From Klebsormidium nitens (Eukaryota > Streptophyta > Klebsormidiophyceae > Klebsormidiales > Klebsormidiaceae), in NCBI GenBank assembly GCA_000708835.1, contig DF237354.1:20328-84327 (forward strand): a DNA stretch of 64,000 nucleotides. Reading direction: 5' to 3'. Below the pieces are notes generated by a model. That model did no database searches. It was not told the DNA's origin and was given only the letters and a program-made list of their open reading frames with translations. Below, in pieces: positions 41,801 to 54,859 of the stretch. Each line of letters starts with the position of its first letter. The stretch's first letter is position 1. A program made the translations under genes and the position numbers.

Positions 41801-42359
41801 TTTTTGTGTGTGAGTTGAAGAGCAGGATGATCGTCGCGATCAGAATACGTATCGTATTCTCACACTTCGCCGCTTCTACTGCCAGCTTCTCGCCACTGAC
41901 CAGGCCCGTTGACTTGATCTAGCGCCTTTCTTTAGTGCCTTTGGAACCCGTTTCCCTCCTCCAACGTTCTTGATGTTTGAAAGGCAATGAAGAAGGCTTC
42001 TCAGGATTTGTGCCAAATGCAGGCTCCAGCATGCAAACGAGTGTAGAATGAATCTCGAGTGCTAAGACCATATCGGACGTCGTGGTGATGATGAATGTTT
42101 CGACATATATGGGCAGATTCGCCCAGATTGAGTGGTGATTCTTCTGATGCCGCTCGCGCTTCAGTGAAAGTGCCGTTCTTACATGAGCACGTACTTTACT
42201 TAAGAGTGTCTTCTTCCCGCATACTACGCATGTCGGGCTCAACTTCTGACCTGTGTCCTGGTCCCAGCTTTCTTTTGGCCAATCGCACTTGTCAATGTGG
42301 GAATAGCTTGACAAGGCGTCTTGACGAAATTCATTCTACTACCTTAAATTCGCCTCACC

Positions 42360-44660
42360 TCGCTGTTTCTGAGAGTCTGCTAAGTGAACGAGTATTACTT
42401 TTCATGACAGCTGGCAAGCGGGTCGAAGGTCACTTAATGAGATTTACGAAAGGTCTGGCTTTCATTGTCGTTTAAATCCAGGCTTCTCCCGCGGTGCCGT
42501 TTCCATTTGAAACCCGAAGGTCGTAGAACCTGCAAGCGCCGATCTGGATGATCATCACATGAGTCGACAAAAGTAGCCAAAAGTAATGATTGTTAATTTC
42601 GCACCTGTTTGAAGCGCTTGCTTCAATCTGATCCTCTCAACGCGGGCCATGACTGAAACGGCGTTGGGCGGGCGGGTGGGACTTTTCGTCTCATTGATCC
42701 ACCCTTGATTGCTGAGTCCGTTTTCGAGCCCCGATAAGGTTTGATAGCTTGATTTCCCGAGTCTGGGGACATCAAAAACCCATACGTCGAAGAACGACTG
42801 GTATACGTAATAGCCCATACATGCATATCTGCCGGAATTTGTAAGATTTCTGTACATTCCTGTATATTTTGGGAGAACTACTGACAAGGGACGCAACTCA
42901 CGTAGCCGTGTAGAGAGCGTGGCCAAATAAGAAGACTCTGTACTATTTACTTCAACCCTATGAGACGGCTATTTGGAATCGGTGTTTCTGTGTGCGGCGA
43001 TATCCAAGCTCCGGGCAGTGTATCTTCAAAAGAAGGACCTCTGTACCCAGTTGGAAGCGATACCGTTGGCTTGGCGGTGACACGACTCTATATTGATGGT
43101 CTTTCTTGCGCTAGATCATGGAAATCCCTCCACGTGCTCAAGCTTCTGCGATTGAAATCAACGGTTTTCTTTCAAACGCAATTGTTTTCTTTCTTCACGA
43201 AGAGGTCTAGGCACCTGACAAGCACTGTAGACTGCCCTTTTGTTTCAGTTCCTCTGGCAGTGCACTCAGTAACCATCAGAGCCATTAGCAGGCGACTGGG
43301 ATCAGGTCACAGATTAGTGATAATTGTGAGTTCCCTTGGCTTACAAAGAAAGCAACTGTGAAGAATCAAAGAGAAAGGTGGCAATGATGACAGTACTCAT
43401 TCCCCGGGCTTCCGCCAACGCTGGGACTTTATGTCAACGGTCAAAGAGCCGCAACAAGGCAACCGCTAGGAATGCGAAGATCGCTCTTTTCCGCAAAAAG
43501 GGAGCGAAAAAACACGTCAACGGCGCTTAGATCTATGTTTCGACTCTAAACTTTTGAGCTGGCCGTACCCGGTTGCACCTTGAGGACTTTTTAGGAGACC
43601 CGCTGCAAATGTTTGTTTGCTGCCAGTGATGGACAGATTGTTTTTGACGAGGTTATTTTCAGATCGAAAGTCGCTTGACCCATGGATGAGGCTATTAGTA
43701 CAACTCCGAATAGACATGATCTCAAGGGAAACTTCTTCTAAAGAACGTGTCCCTCCGTGCATACGCTGAACTTTCTGCACTTCGCTTCTGTACCTATGTC
43801 TTACACGTTCCCCCTATAAGTTTGAACACGCTGTCACATACTGTGCCTTCTTACATCTGCTCCGATCAATGGACTTGACAATGGCAGTGATTCCACCAAG
43901 ATATAGAAGCTGTGCCGATCTCGGCAAGAGCGGGTCGCATGCCTGACAAGCCACCGTCCATTTCAATCCAATTTCCCCTCAAGCAGGCAACGTTCTCAAA
44001 GCGGGTTGATCACGAAGCATAGAACGAGGCATGAAAAAGGGTTTCCCGACTGCGGCCCCTTGGCTGGCGCTGCATGCGCCTAGTCCGCGCGCGCACCAGA
44101 TTTTGCCGCGCAAGGCCGCCGCACAGTATGGTGGCGGCTGCGCAGCTCGAGGGCCGTCTCGCCCACCGCGGCCGCGCCGCTCCGTTCGGCCGCTAAGGCA
44201 AGGGCTGCCGCGCGCGCGCTAGAGCAGTGGCCGGGCGAGATATTATGGCTCGCTAATAATGGCGTGCGGCGGTGGTGAGAAGCACGGTTGAGACGCGCGT
44301 GCGGAAAGAGCGCCCTCCAGGCCGCACAAGTGCGCGCATACATGTTGACGAGTCGCAGCCGGCCGCGGCCAGCTCAAAAATCTTTACAGGGGAAAATCGA
44401 ACGGCAGAATCGACGTCCCAAGACGTATTGAATGCTTCTTTTGGAAGGTCTGAGGCTGGGGAAGGAGCTGACACCACGCCGCCTTCGTCCTAAACGTTTG
44501 CCAAACTTATACCAGGCACGCTGATAAAACTGCAGCTGGGGCCGCTCTTTTGGTGACTTATACCTAGTCCGGTCCATTTCCATTGGTATGCAGGAGTTTG
44601 AAAGGGCAATGACGGGTGAATGTAGATTTGGGCAGCGCGTCTGTCGTGACGTGCTGCCCA
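42360..44660 (+). repeat. Recent duplication, copy 1
   Basis: Aligns with 47,870-50,450. By eye, over 43,731-43,965 versus 49,518-49,755 there are only about 10-12 differences. Offsets grow from about 5.52 kb to 5.79 kb because copy 2 carries an insertion at about 48,333. Confidence 0.75.
43990..44380 (+). repeat. GC-rich block A3
   Basis: A block in the second BA unit. Hairpin arms are slightly degraded (aGGCCGCC...GGCGGCtGC around CACAGTATGG, near 44,112-44,142). It ends with AGTGCGCGCATACATG. Confidence 0.72.
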
Positions 44661-45429
44661 TCACTTCTTAGAGTGTCACAGGAGCCAGGTCTAAATTACC
44701 GTGCGCGCGTCCATCATATCTTTGCGTCAGATTGCGCAGCGGTCGTCCAATCAATTTTCATAACCGGGCGCCTTGGGAGATGAGCCCGTGTCTTCTGAGT
44801 GAAGGCGCGAAAAGGAGTGTTCTCATGGCAGCCTGTCTTCAGTCAGATTCCAACACACAAAAGGCAGCTTATGGTGAAATTCGAACTTGAGTGAGGCTAC
44901 CAGGCTGGTCGGGACATCGTGGTGAGGACGAACGTGTATAGCTGGGCAATCATTGGCGCCCACGCGCGTCCGCCTTTCACCTTCTTATGAGCCGCTAGCG
45001 CTTCTGTAAAAGTGCCGACGTTTCGAGTGTACACGTAATTTTTTCATTGCGCTTTTTTCCGACAGGGATTTAAGACCTGATTATTAGCTTTTTGCTGATT
45101 TCCTCTCTTTGTTATCAGTGAGTAAAGGCCGTTCGAAACGAGTAGCTTGGGACAAGTCTCGATGAGAGCCGGGTCTATTACGTAAAGTCTCTGTTTCGCT
45201 GTTTCTATAGTCCTGCCCAGTCAGGGAGAGATTGAGATCTCACTGCTTCTACGTTCTTTTACATTGTGCTTATGTGGAAACCTCTTGCATTTCTGCCCTG
45301 CAAGCCAATCACTGGAAAAGGAGGACACACTCTTCTGTGCGTGCCCGTCTAAGGGGCCCAACAACTCGAAGGAAGGGCGTTGATCGATCAAACGCGTCCG
45401 ACGAACAGGCGCGGCTGTTGATGACACTC

Positions 45430-46250
45430 ACTTTATGAATCCAAAAACAATCCGAAATTTAAATTTCATCCAATCGGTTGCCCGAAAGCAGGTAGCTCGA
45501 TCCGAATCTGTGAGCGAAAAGAACTTTCTCGTGCACCGCCAGAAGTCGACGTAATTTTCCCACTCACCTGTAAATACCTGTCGACGCAACCCCCCACTCC
45601 TCAGATCGCCCACCAGATCTTCCGCTGCTTCCCTTCCCGCGTCGGCTCCCTTCTGGCCGCGCTCCAAAACCCTTGAACCCTCCAGCCGGCAGCCCGTGCT
45701 CGTTTCCGCCAGGAGAAGATTTCCGGCTCTGTTTCCGAAGGCGGATCCCGTTGTCTCGCAAACGGACTGGCGGCGGGGAGGCGAAGCCGGGAGACGAGAA
45801 GAAGCTGTCGAGGACGGCTCGCGCGCTTTGGAGCATCTCCTGGAAGGGGGGACGCTATGAACGGTCAGGATCTGACTCTGACAAGCATCGAAGGCTGGAG
45901 GGATTCGGCAGAGCCATCAGATATGCACATGACAGGAACTAAAAAACCAGTGAAAGGGCAGAGTTCGGGCGCTCGGCAAGGGACGTCTAAATTTGAGACA
46001 GATGCGTGGTTCGAGGGACAGCCTCGATCTGCAACAGTGCAAACGTCTTTAGAGTAGCCGCTTGCGATTCAAGAAGAAAGCCGTTCTTGCTTCCTTATTA
46101 CATGGTAAGGGTCTGGCGTGATCGGTAGACTGCTGAAGTGTCGCTCAAATTCTATCTTGAGCGGACTGTCACGTCGCGAGCAGAGGAGGACTTAGAGACG
46201 CATCTGCCTCTGCTCATCTTCAAAGCTCGGCAAGCTTTGTATCAGGCAGC
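45430..46250. other. Unit-specific inserted segment with exon-like sequence
   Basis: This GC-rich segment separates the A unit's downstream modules from the next T marker and has no counterpart in the sister unit (50.4-50.8 kb). On the minus strand 45,839-45,568 is bounded by a good acceptor (CCCCCTTCCAG|GAG) and a consensus donor (CAG|GTGAGT), and is open in two frames. One begins EMLQSARAVLDSFFSSPG; the other contains RLEGSRVLERGQKGADAGRE. On the plus strand 45,857-46,057 is open for 66 codons starting MNGQDLTLTSIEGW. I do not recognise any of these. It may be a captured gene fragment carried by a transposon, or an exon of an unrecognised gene. Confidence 0.4.
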
Positions 46251-46554
46251 TCTGTCTTCTTCGCTTTTGCGCCCAGATAACTGTACCGTGCTTGATCGAG
46301 CTAGCGCATCATAGAACTTGAGGAGCCACGGAGACAACTTCGCGGTAGTCTCTGCGTCGAATCTAATCATTCGGGAGGGCTGCACTTAAAGTACGTTTTC
46401 TCCTTCAGACTTCGATTCCTGTCACATACTGTGCCTTAACCTCTGCTCCGATCTGAAACTTGACAGTGGCAATGATGTAATTAATGTGACTGCTATGCCA
46501 ATCATGGCAGTATCGGATTCTTGCGTTGACTAGCCACCATCTCTTCCGTGATTG

Positions 46555-47120
46555 CTTTCGCCACAAGCGGGCCGCGCTCGCGAAGCAAAACAGTCACAAG
46601 AGTGAAGAAGCGACGAGGCATCACCAAAAACTCTCCCGACCGTAGCGCTTTGGCTGGCAATGCACGCGCGCAGAGCCCATTTTCTATCTCGCGGCTGCGC
46701 AGTACGTGTGGTGTACGCGTGGACCGCGGCCGCGCAGCTCAAAAGGGGCCGCGGTGACAGCCGCGGCCGCTACAGCCGCCCGTTCCTCGGCGATCCGCCG
46801 CGTGCGCGTTCTGATCTTCTTGTCGGGCAGAGTTCACGCCGCTTCAGTAGTGCGGTTGACGAACTTTCGCGCGGCCGGTCGGCCAGATGCTCCCCGTCGG
46901 CACCGCAGTGCATAAGCGCTGCTAGCAGACATAGCTGTGTCTCCCGCGGCCGGGCCCGCACTGGGTCAGGCCGAATCCGTCCACAATATCTTGCGCGCTC
47001 GCACATGAAAAGAGCACAGTGATAGAAATACGGGCGCGCGAAGAGCACCTGTGTCCGCGCGCGGCGCCCGCCGCGCAGGTGCGCGCGCACAACGCGGCCG
47101 CAGCCGCCAGCTCAAGACAT
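46555..47120 (+). repeat. GC-rich block B3
   Basis: B block of the third BA unit. It has GTGGTGTACGCG, GGCCGCGCAGCTCAAAAGG, GTGCGGTTGACGAAC and GAGCACCTGTG, followed by GGCGCCCGCCGCGCAGG. Confidence 0.72.
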
Positions 47121-48332
47121 ATTTTGACGGAGTCTCTATGTGGGTTTGAATAATCTTTGAAAGCATTTCACGTATCTTATGCGCCACCTTGGAAGGTCTT
47201 GGTTGAGGACCGGGCTAAGACTTTGTCACCTCCCCTGTTATCGTCTCGCCATGTACCACCTGATGAATTGACCTGATCTAGCGCCTCTCTTTGGTGATCT
47301 GTTCCCCCGTCTGTTCCCTGAGCCGTCAAAGTGCTTGGAAGACTGTAAGGCAATGACGAAGGATACCGAATTTTGGGCAGTACTTCGACTTACGAGGCTG
47401 CCCAAGAATCTTTCGCCATTAGGAGGCCCTTTCAGGATTCATCTAACGTGTTCTAGCGGCGCTCGGAAGGATCTTTTTTCATGGTAATCTGTCTTTTATC
47501 CTTTCCGAATTGAACGCTTCAGCATGCAGATACTTTAGCTAGGGAAAAAAATTCGAGCGCTGAGGCCCAAGCGGACGTCTTGTTGAGGATGAAGGTGTAC
47601 TACCAATATGGCTGGGCGGATTCGTCTAAAGTGCGTTTCCTCTGATGCCGCTCCCGCTCCGCAAAAAGGTGCCCGCGCCGTTCGGTAGAAAATAAGAATA
47701 CGAACAAGAATGCACTCTATGTATTCATAGAGTGTCTTCTCGGCGGAGTACAATTCGGGCTAACTTTTGACCGTGTCCTGGTTCAATTTTACTTCTGCTC
47801 AGTAGCAGCTGCTGATGCACAAAAAGCCTGAAACAAGTCTTGACGAAAGTGGTTCGAATTACCTGATTCTGTCTCATCTCGCTCTTTCTAAGAGTCTGCC
47901 CAGAGGACGAGTATCACTTTTCATGACAGCTGGCAAGCGGGTCAAAGGTCAATATAATGAACTTCGAAAAAGGTCTGGATGTCATTCTCGTTTAACACCA
48001 GGCTTTTCTAGCGGTTCCGTTCCCGTTTGATGCCCGAAGGTCGTAGAACCTGCAAGCGCCGATTTGGAGGATCATCACATGAGTCGGCGATAGTAGCCAA
48101 AAGCAATGATTGCTAACCTAGCACCTGTATAAAACGCTTGCTTTAATCTGGTCCTCTCAACGTGGGCCATGACTAAAACGACGTTGGGCGGGCGGGTGGG
48201 ACTACTCGTCTCATTGATCCACCCTTGATTGCTCCGTTTTCGAGTCCCGAAATAGTTTCAATAGCTTCATTTCTCGGGTCTGGGGACATCAGAAACCCAT
48301 ACGCCGAAGAACGACTGGTATACGTAATAGCC

Positions 48333-48594
48333 CCCCTTCAGAACAGGGGCCACTCTGGTCTGGAGCTGCCCTAGGTAGCGCTATGACCCACGTCGATGCC
48401 CTCACCGACGCTCCCGCCTGGCGCATGAGCCCCGTAAAGCGCTTTGCTCCTTCTTAATTGCCACGTTTCCCAAGGAATCGCTCCAGTTCAGTCTAGTCCG
48501 TCTCCTTCTCGATCGAAGCAAGGGCTCTTATGAGGTCTCTGTCACAACAATGAACAATCAGCGCGGCTCACACTCGTCCTGCTTCTTCTTTCTT
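48333..48594. mobile_element. About 260-bp insertion in one copy of the duplication
   Basis: Copy 1 reads GTATACGTAATAGCCC, then ATACATGCAT and CTGCCGGAATTTG (42,810-42,840). In copy 2 the same left and right flanks are separated by about 260 bp absent from copy 1. The insert begins with a small hairpin CCCCT/AGGGG. I could not find a clear target duplication or terminal repeats, so its class is unknown, and deletion from copy 1 is the alternative. Confidence 0.55.
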
Positions 48595-49769
48595 GTATGC
48601 ATCATGCCACTGCCGGAATTTGTAAGATCCAATTCCTGTATATTCTATGGGAGAAGTGTTAACAAGGGAGGCAGCTCACGTAGCCGTGTAGAGTGCGTGG
48701 CCAAATAAGGGAACTCTGTATTACTTCAACCCTATGAAACGGTTATTTGGAATACGGTTTGGCATGTGTCTTTTTGCGGCGAGGTCCTTGCTCTGAGCAG
48801 TGATATCTTCAAAAGAAGGACCTCTGAAGCCAGTTGGAAGCAGATACCGTTGGCTTGGCAGTGACACGACTTTAGAGACATGGTCTTTCTTGCGGTAGCC
48901 CGGGGGAATTTGTGCACGTGCTCCTTCTGGGATTGAATGCACGGTTTTCTTTCAAAGGCACTCCCTTTGTTCTTCTTTACGAAGAAGTCTAGGCACCTGA
49001 CAAGCACTGTAGACTGCCGGTTTGTTTCGATTCCTCTGGCAGTACACTCAATAGCCATCAGAGCCATACGCAGGCGACTGGGATCAGGTCACAGAGTGAT
49101 ATTGTGAGTGCCCTTGGCTTTCAAAAGAAGGCAACTGTGAAGAATCAAAGAGAAAGGTGGCAATGATGACAGGACTCATTCCCTGGGCTTCCGCTGGCAA
49201 CGCTGGGACTTGAAATCTTGTCATGGAGCCGCAGCAAGACAATCGCTCGAAAGGTGGTGGTTGCTTTTTCAGCGGAAAGGGCGCAAAATCAACGTCAACG
49301 GCACTTAGGGCTATCTTCGATTCCAAAGTTTTTTGCTGGCCATACCAGATTGCGCTTTGAGAACTTTAAAAACGACCCATTGCAAGTCTCTCTTTGTTGC
49401 CAGTGATGGACGGATTTCTTGACGAGGACGAGGTTGTCAGACTGAGAGTCGCTCAAAACATGAATGAGGCCATTAGTACAACTGCGAATGGACATCATCA
49501 TCAAGGGAAACTTCGACTTCTAAAGAACGTGTCCCTCCGTGCATACGCTGAACTTTCTGCACTTCGCCTCTGCACCTACGACTTACACGTTCCCTTTATA
49601 AGTTTGAACACGCTGTCGCATACTGTGCCTTCTTACATCTGCTCCGATCAATGGACTTGACAATGGCAGTGATTCCACCAAGATATAGAAGCTGTGCCGA
49701 TCTCGGCAAGAGCGGGTCGCATGCCTGACAAGCCACCGTCCATTTCAATCCAATACCCCCTCAAGCAGG

Positions 49770-50170
49770 CAACGCTCTCAAAGCGGATCGGTCACGAAGC
49801 ATGGAACGAGACATGAAAAAGAGTTCCCGACCCCAGCGCCTTGGTTGGCATTAATGCATGCGCAGCCCGGCCGCGCACGGCCTTATAGTCGCGCGCGGCC
49901 GCCGGACAGTCTGGTTGCGGCCGCGCAACTCGAAGGCCGTCTCGCCCGTCGCGGCCGCGCCGCACCATTCGGCCGCTCAGGCAAGGGCTGCCGCGCACGC
50001 GCTTAGAGCTGGCCGGACAGCATCCCAGGGCGGCGGTTGTGGCTCGGCAAGATTACGGCGCGCGGCCGGTGGTGAGAAGCACGGTTGAGACGCGCGCGCG
50101 CAGAGAGCTCAGGTGCGAGCGTACAATGCGACAAAAGTCGGAATAGAACGCGGCCAACTCGAACTTGTCG
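49770..50170 (+). repeat. GC-rich block A4
   Basis: Sister of A3. Hairpin arms GCGGCCGCC...tGCGGCCGC lie near 49,896-49,925, around GGACAGTCTGGT. It also has GAGAAGCACGGTTGAGACGC and a CG tract. Confidence 0.72.
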
Positions 50171-50639
50171 ACGCGACCTAGTAGAGGCCAATTGAACGGC
50201 CAGATTGACTTTCCAGGCGTATCATAAGCTCTATCTGGACGTACGGTCTGAGGTTGAGGAAAGGAACTGACAGCGAGCCGTCTTGTCTTCCGAAACGTTT
50301 GCAAGTGCCAAGGCCCTCTCACCAAACTGGCGCTCTAGATCTTCTGGTGACGTGTACCTAACCCCGTTCTCTTCCGTCCTTAACCAGAACTTTGAAAGAG
50401 CAATGACGAAGGACTGTAGATTTGGGCAGTGCGTCTGTTGTGACGGCCCATCGATTCCCGTTCTTCACGTGTTACCGGAGCCAGATCAACATATTATCGT
50501 GCGCGGGGTCCAATACCTTGCGTCAGATTGTGCTGCCGTCGTCCGCTTACCGTACCTTATACAGGGCGCCTAGCTTCATCTCTGAATTTTAATCTTGAAG
50601 GACTTGGACGTAGAAACCAGACGCCCTTACTCTTGACCG

Positions 50640-50710
50640 CCGACCGTGAGCAAGAAGCTCTGAGCAGATCGGGCTCATTGAATGTTGGCAGCAGCGAGTC
50701 GCATCTTCCT
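50640..50710 (+). repeat. Array-associated segment, plus copy 2
   Basis: GACCGTGAGCAAGAAGCTCTG, then ATCGGGCTCATTGAAT and GCAGCAGCGAGTCGCA. It directly precedes the T marker, as at 31,905-31,980. Confidence 0.6.
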
Positions 50711-51089
50711 GTGAACAATAAACGAACCCCGTACGACCGTGGGAGCTCAAAGAAGACTTTTTCAATGCATCCATGGCCTTCTTTCTGAGTCGCTGTGTGT
50801 TAAAAAACTACCCTTTCTCGGTTCTGCCTTGGTCGTAGCATGCTTGATCGAGCAATCGCTTAGAGAACGTACAGAATTACGTAGCGCCTTTTCGTATCCT
50901 CTGCGTAAATCACTCTTTCGCATTCCATTCCTACCGCTTTTCCTTTAAACAATTTGACGGATTCGATGCCATGATATCTGTCTCGTTTCGAAGACTTGAC
51001 AGTGGCAAGGATGGAAACGACCTCAAGGCTATGCCAATATTGGCAGAGCCAAACATCCTGCGCTGACTAGCCACCATCTTGTCCGAAAG

Positions 51090-51640
51090 CGGTTTCGTCA
51101 CGAAGCGGGCCTCGCTCGCAAACGGCTCAGTCAAGATCAAAATTTAAGAAGCACGGGACGAGGCAAACATCAACCGCAGCGCTTTGACTGGCAATGCACG
51201 CGCGCAGAGCCCATTCTCCGCCTGCGGTTGCTGCGGGGCAGTCTGGCCTACGGGCGGGTGGCGGCCGCGCAGCTTCAGAAAGGGGCGGAAGCCGCGGCCA
51301 CCTGATCGCCAGCAATGTACGTTTGTGGGCGCGCGCGTTCAAATCCAGGCAGGAGGGTTGACGAGCTCGCGCGCGACCGGTCCGCCAAAAGCCCCACGTC
51401 GACAGCTCAATATGGAATTGAATCGTGGCTGTGTTTCCCGCGGCCGGGCCCGCACTGCCGCACTGCAGGGGCCCCAGGCGCCGGCCGAATCCGTCCAAAT
51501 CTTGCGCGCTCGCGCTGGAAAGAGCACAATGGCTCAATGACGGGACGCGCAAAGAGCACCGAATTGGACAACGGCCACCTGCGCACACGCGCATAGTCGC
51601 AGGGGCGCGGCCGCGGCCGCCATCTCGAAAACTGTTTCGA
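51090..51640 (+). repeat. GC-rich block B4
   Basis: B block of the fourth unit. GGTGGCGGCCGCGCAGCTTC, GGGTTGACGAGCTCGCGCGC and GACCGGTCCGCCA match the other B blocks. The block ends at GAAAACTGTTTCGACGCA. Confidence 0.7.
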
Positions 51641-54240
51641 CGCATTTTTTGTTGATTCGAAGAACAATGATCCTGGCAATCAGAGTACGTCTCCTATGCG
51701 AACAATTAGGATGGTCTTGCTTAAGAACGAGCTCGCACTTCACCACCTTTACTGTCAGCTTCTTGCCACTAATGTCTGAAAGGCAATGACGAAGGTTTGA
51801 AATATTTGGGCCGTACGTCTGTTGAGACTGCCCAAGAACCCAGGGTTGCTGATTGGAAGGAGCGGCCAGATCAGTGCGCACCGTCAGTCGGTAGTCCGTG
51901 GGAGAACACCGTGACGACCGCCGCGGTCCCTTTTGGGAGGCGCTTTGGAAAACTCAAAGCGTGCTCTTAGTGGGGCGTGTGAAGATTAGTCTCATTGCAG
52001 CCTGTCTTTTTCTGTCATCCTCAATGCAAGGTCCAAGATGAAACCAACTTTTATTATGAAAGCGACTGCTGAGGCCGAAATGGATGTCGGAGTGATGATG
52101 AAGGTGTCTATATCTGGTAGAGTAGTCCAGAGCTGTGGTCCTTCTGATGCCGCTCGCAAATTGCTGGCACCGTACGGCCGAAGGCACGTAGTCTTTGAAT
52201 GGTCTTCTTCCCGAGTACAAGTTGGGCTCAAACTTTTGACCCGTGTCCTGGTTCAGTTATTAGAGTTTGGCCAGGCGCAGCGGCTGATGCACAAACAGCG
52301 TGAGAAAAGGTTTGACGAAAGTGCTTCTACTACCGTAACCTAAGTTTCACCTCAATGTTCCTGACAGTCCGCCCTTGGACGAGTATACCAGTCACGACAA
52401 TTTCTATCGGCAAGCAGGTCAAAGGTCCACTTCATAACAACCAACGAAGCTTTGACTTCCGTTTCTTCTGAAGCCAGGCTCTTCCAGTGGTGCCCGTGCT
52501 GGATATTGATCACCCCAGGTCGAAATTCTTGCGCTTTGGCGATTGACACAACTATCGGAAGGAATGTTGTTAACGTTGCAACTTTTCGAAACGCTTGCTT
52601 CAATCTGGTCCCTCAAACCTGGGCCCTGATCTTCAGACGACGCTGGGTGGGCGTGGCCTTATCGTATCAATCCACCGCTGCGACTCCGTTGTCAACCCCT
52701 GTCAACCTTTCCAACGCGTCAAAATCTGAAAAGCTTTAGGTCTTGTGTCTGGGGACATCAAGAATCCAAGCCTCAATAGTTCACTGGCAGTAGGGCAGAT
52801 CTGCTGTAAATCAGTGCAACCCAAGCCTGATTTTTGAGGACTGGTTCCAACTAGGGAGGCGTGGAAGCAGCTCACACATCAAACAGTATAGAATGCGTGG
52901 GCAATCGAGGAGATTTTGCACTTCTTTAGATTCAAGTAGAAGGCAATTTGAGTGGTGTGTCCGTTCCTTTCGCAGCGCTTTCCTTGTTCCGGGCAATGAT
53001 ATCGGAGACACACCAAGATTGTTAACCATGTGGACATAAGTTGTACGAGCTCCTGAGCCCAGTGGCTGCGGCTCAATTTGAAACGAGCCTCGTCAACCAC
53101 TTTCGTCGTCTGAATTCATTGTTTATACTACATCAAGTTTTGCTAATATAGCAAGGTGTAAGCCATTGATGACTTGTGTCTTTGGGGAATTGCTACTTAG
53201 AGATCTCTTCTGGCTGTGGAACGCAGATCCTTTTTTTTTCATGAATTCAGAGCCCTCGTTTTTACTGGACCGTTTTCTGAGTTTTCAAGAGAGTACGGGC
53301 CTTCTACAGATAATTCGTCTGCTTCTCAACTCTCTTGTACATGTCTGGAAAATTTTCACGGAGCGGCTTGTGATTGTAACACGAAGGCCCGTATTCACAT
53401 AGGGCTCGATCAAAGCTTGTCTCCACTAGCTCTATGACTGGCGGGCGGTCGTTATTGACTGTACCTTTTATTACAGTGCTTGAAACAGAAGGACCTCTGA
53501 AGCCAGTTGGAATGAGACATGCTTGGCTTGGCAGTGATACGACTCTAGATTGAAACCCTTTCTTGCGTCAGCCCGTGTCGCGTCAGCCCGGGAGGATCCC
53601 TTCACGTGCTCGTATTAGAATTGGAAATCAACGGAATTCATTTTGTTTGGTCTACGAAAAAATGTAGGGACCTGAGAAATCCTGTAGACTGCCATTCTTT
53701 GTTTTGGTGCCTCTGGCTCTGCGACCGACAGCAATCAGATGCTTTATCACGCGAACAAAAGAAGATCCCAGTTGTATTCGTGACTGCCCTTGGTTTACAG
53801 ATTAAAGCATATTCAGTGAAGAATCGAAGTGAAAGGTGGCAATGATGACAGATATCGATCGTTCCCTGGGCTTCCGCCAACTCCGAAATTTGAGATCGGT
53901 CACAGAGCCGCAGCAAGGCAACCGCTCGGAATGCAGCAGATTGCTTTTTTCCGCGGAAAGGGGCGGAAAAGCCGCAAGGCTCTTGGGGCCATCTTCGCGT
54001 TGAATGCTTTTAAGCTGGCCGTACCAGATTGCACCTTGAGGACTTTACAAAAGACTTGCTGGAAGTCTGTATTTGTAATTGCCAGTGACAATCAGAGCTT
54101 CTGACGATGTTTTCGTCACATACGCATCACCTTAATCAGGCCATCATTTCTACTCCGCATAGACTTGCTTCGGCAGGAAATCTCGACGAAAGAGCGCGCT
54201 TTACGAATGGGAGGCCGTTCTTTTGATCTGACTTTAACTT

Positions 54241-54330
54241 CTCGTGGGCGGTTGGACCAGGGCCGCGGCTTCGCGCGCCTCGCGCGCCTCGCGGCCGCGC
54301 GCCGGCCGCCAGATGGCGAATTCCGTGGGC
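54241..54330 (+). repeat. GC patch U, copy 2
   Basis: Matches 35,372-35,440. It contains two tandem CGCGCGCCT units and GCGGCCGCGCGCCGGC. Confidence 0.6.
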
Positions 54331-54859
54331 TACGCACGACCAGTTCCTGACCATCGAACGCTTCGTTCAATCCCCTCTAGTAGCCCAATCATTGAGCGTT
54401 TAAAAGCTGCGAGCAGCTGGATGAAATGTATCGATCGAGCTCTGGATTTGCCGCCCCACCTTTAGCAGCATGTCTTTGATTGGCAGCCTTTCTGAAGTCC
54501 TTCTTGTGAAAAGGCGAATTCCCGTCACCAATTTACAGAGTAGTCTGCTGACGTCAGAATAAGTGGGACCTCTCGACAAGGACAAGGAAACCCTCACTAG
54601 ATTTGAGGAAACTTCCCTCAAGAGTACGTGCCCTTCGTTACATACGCTGATTTTCAGCATTTCCCTTCTGCACTTGCATGTTGTATGTTTCCCCTGATTA
54701 AATACTCTGTCGCGTACTGGTGCCTTCTTACACCTGCTCCGAATCGAACTTCACAGTGGCAATGATGCAAACAAGATCATGAAGGCTGTGCCGATTGTGC
54801 GGCAAGATCTCATCCCAAATGTGACAAGCCACCATTCATACAATCACAATCGCTTTCGC

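Larger units (their letters stand above)
47870..50450 (+). repeat. Recent duplication, copy 2
   Basis: Near-identical partner of 42,360-44,660, including the line CATGACAGCTGGCAAGCGGG (47,921-47,940) and CTTCTAAAGAACGTGTCCC. It is interrupted by about 260 bp of foreign sequence at 48,333-48,594. Confidence 0.75.
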
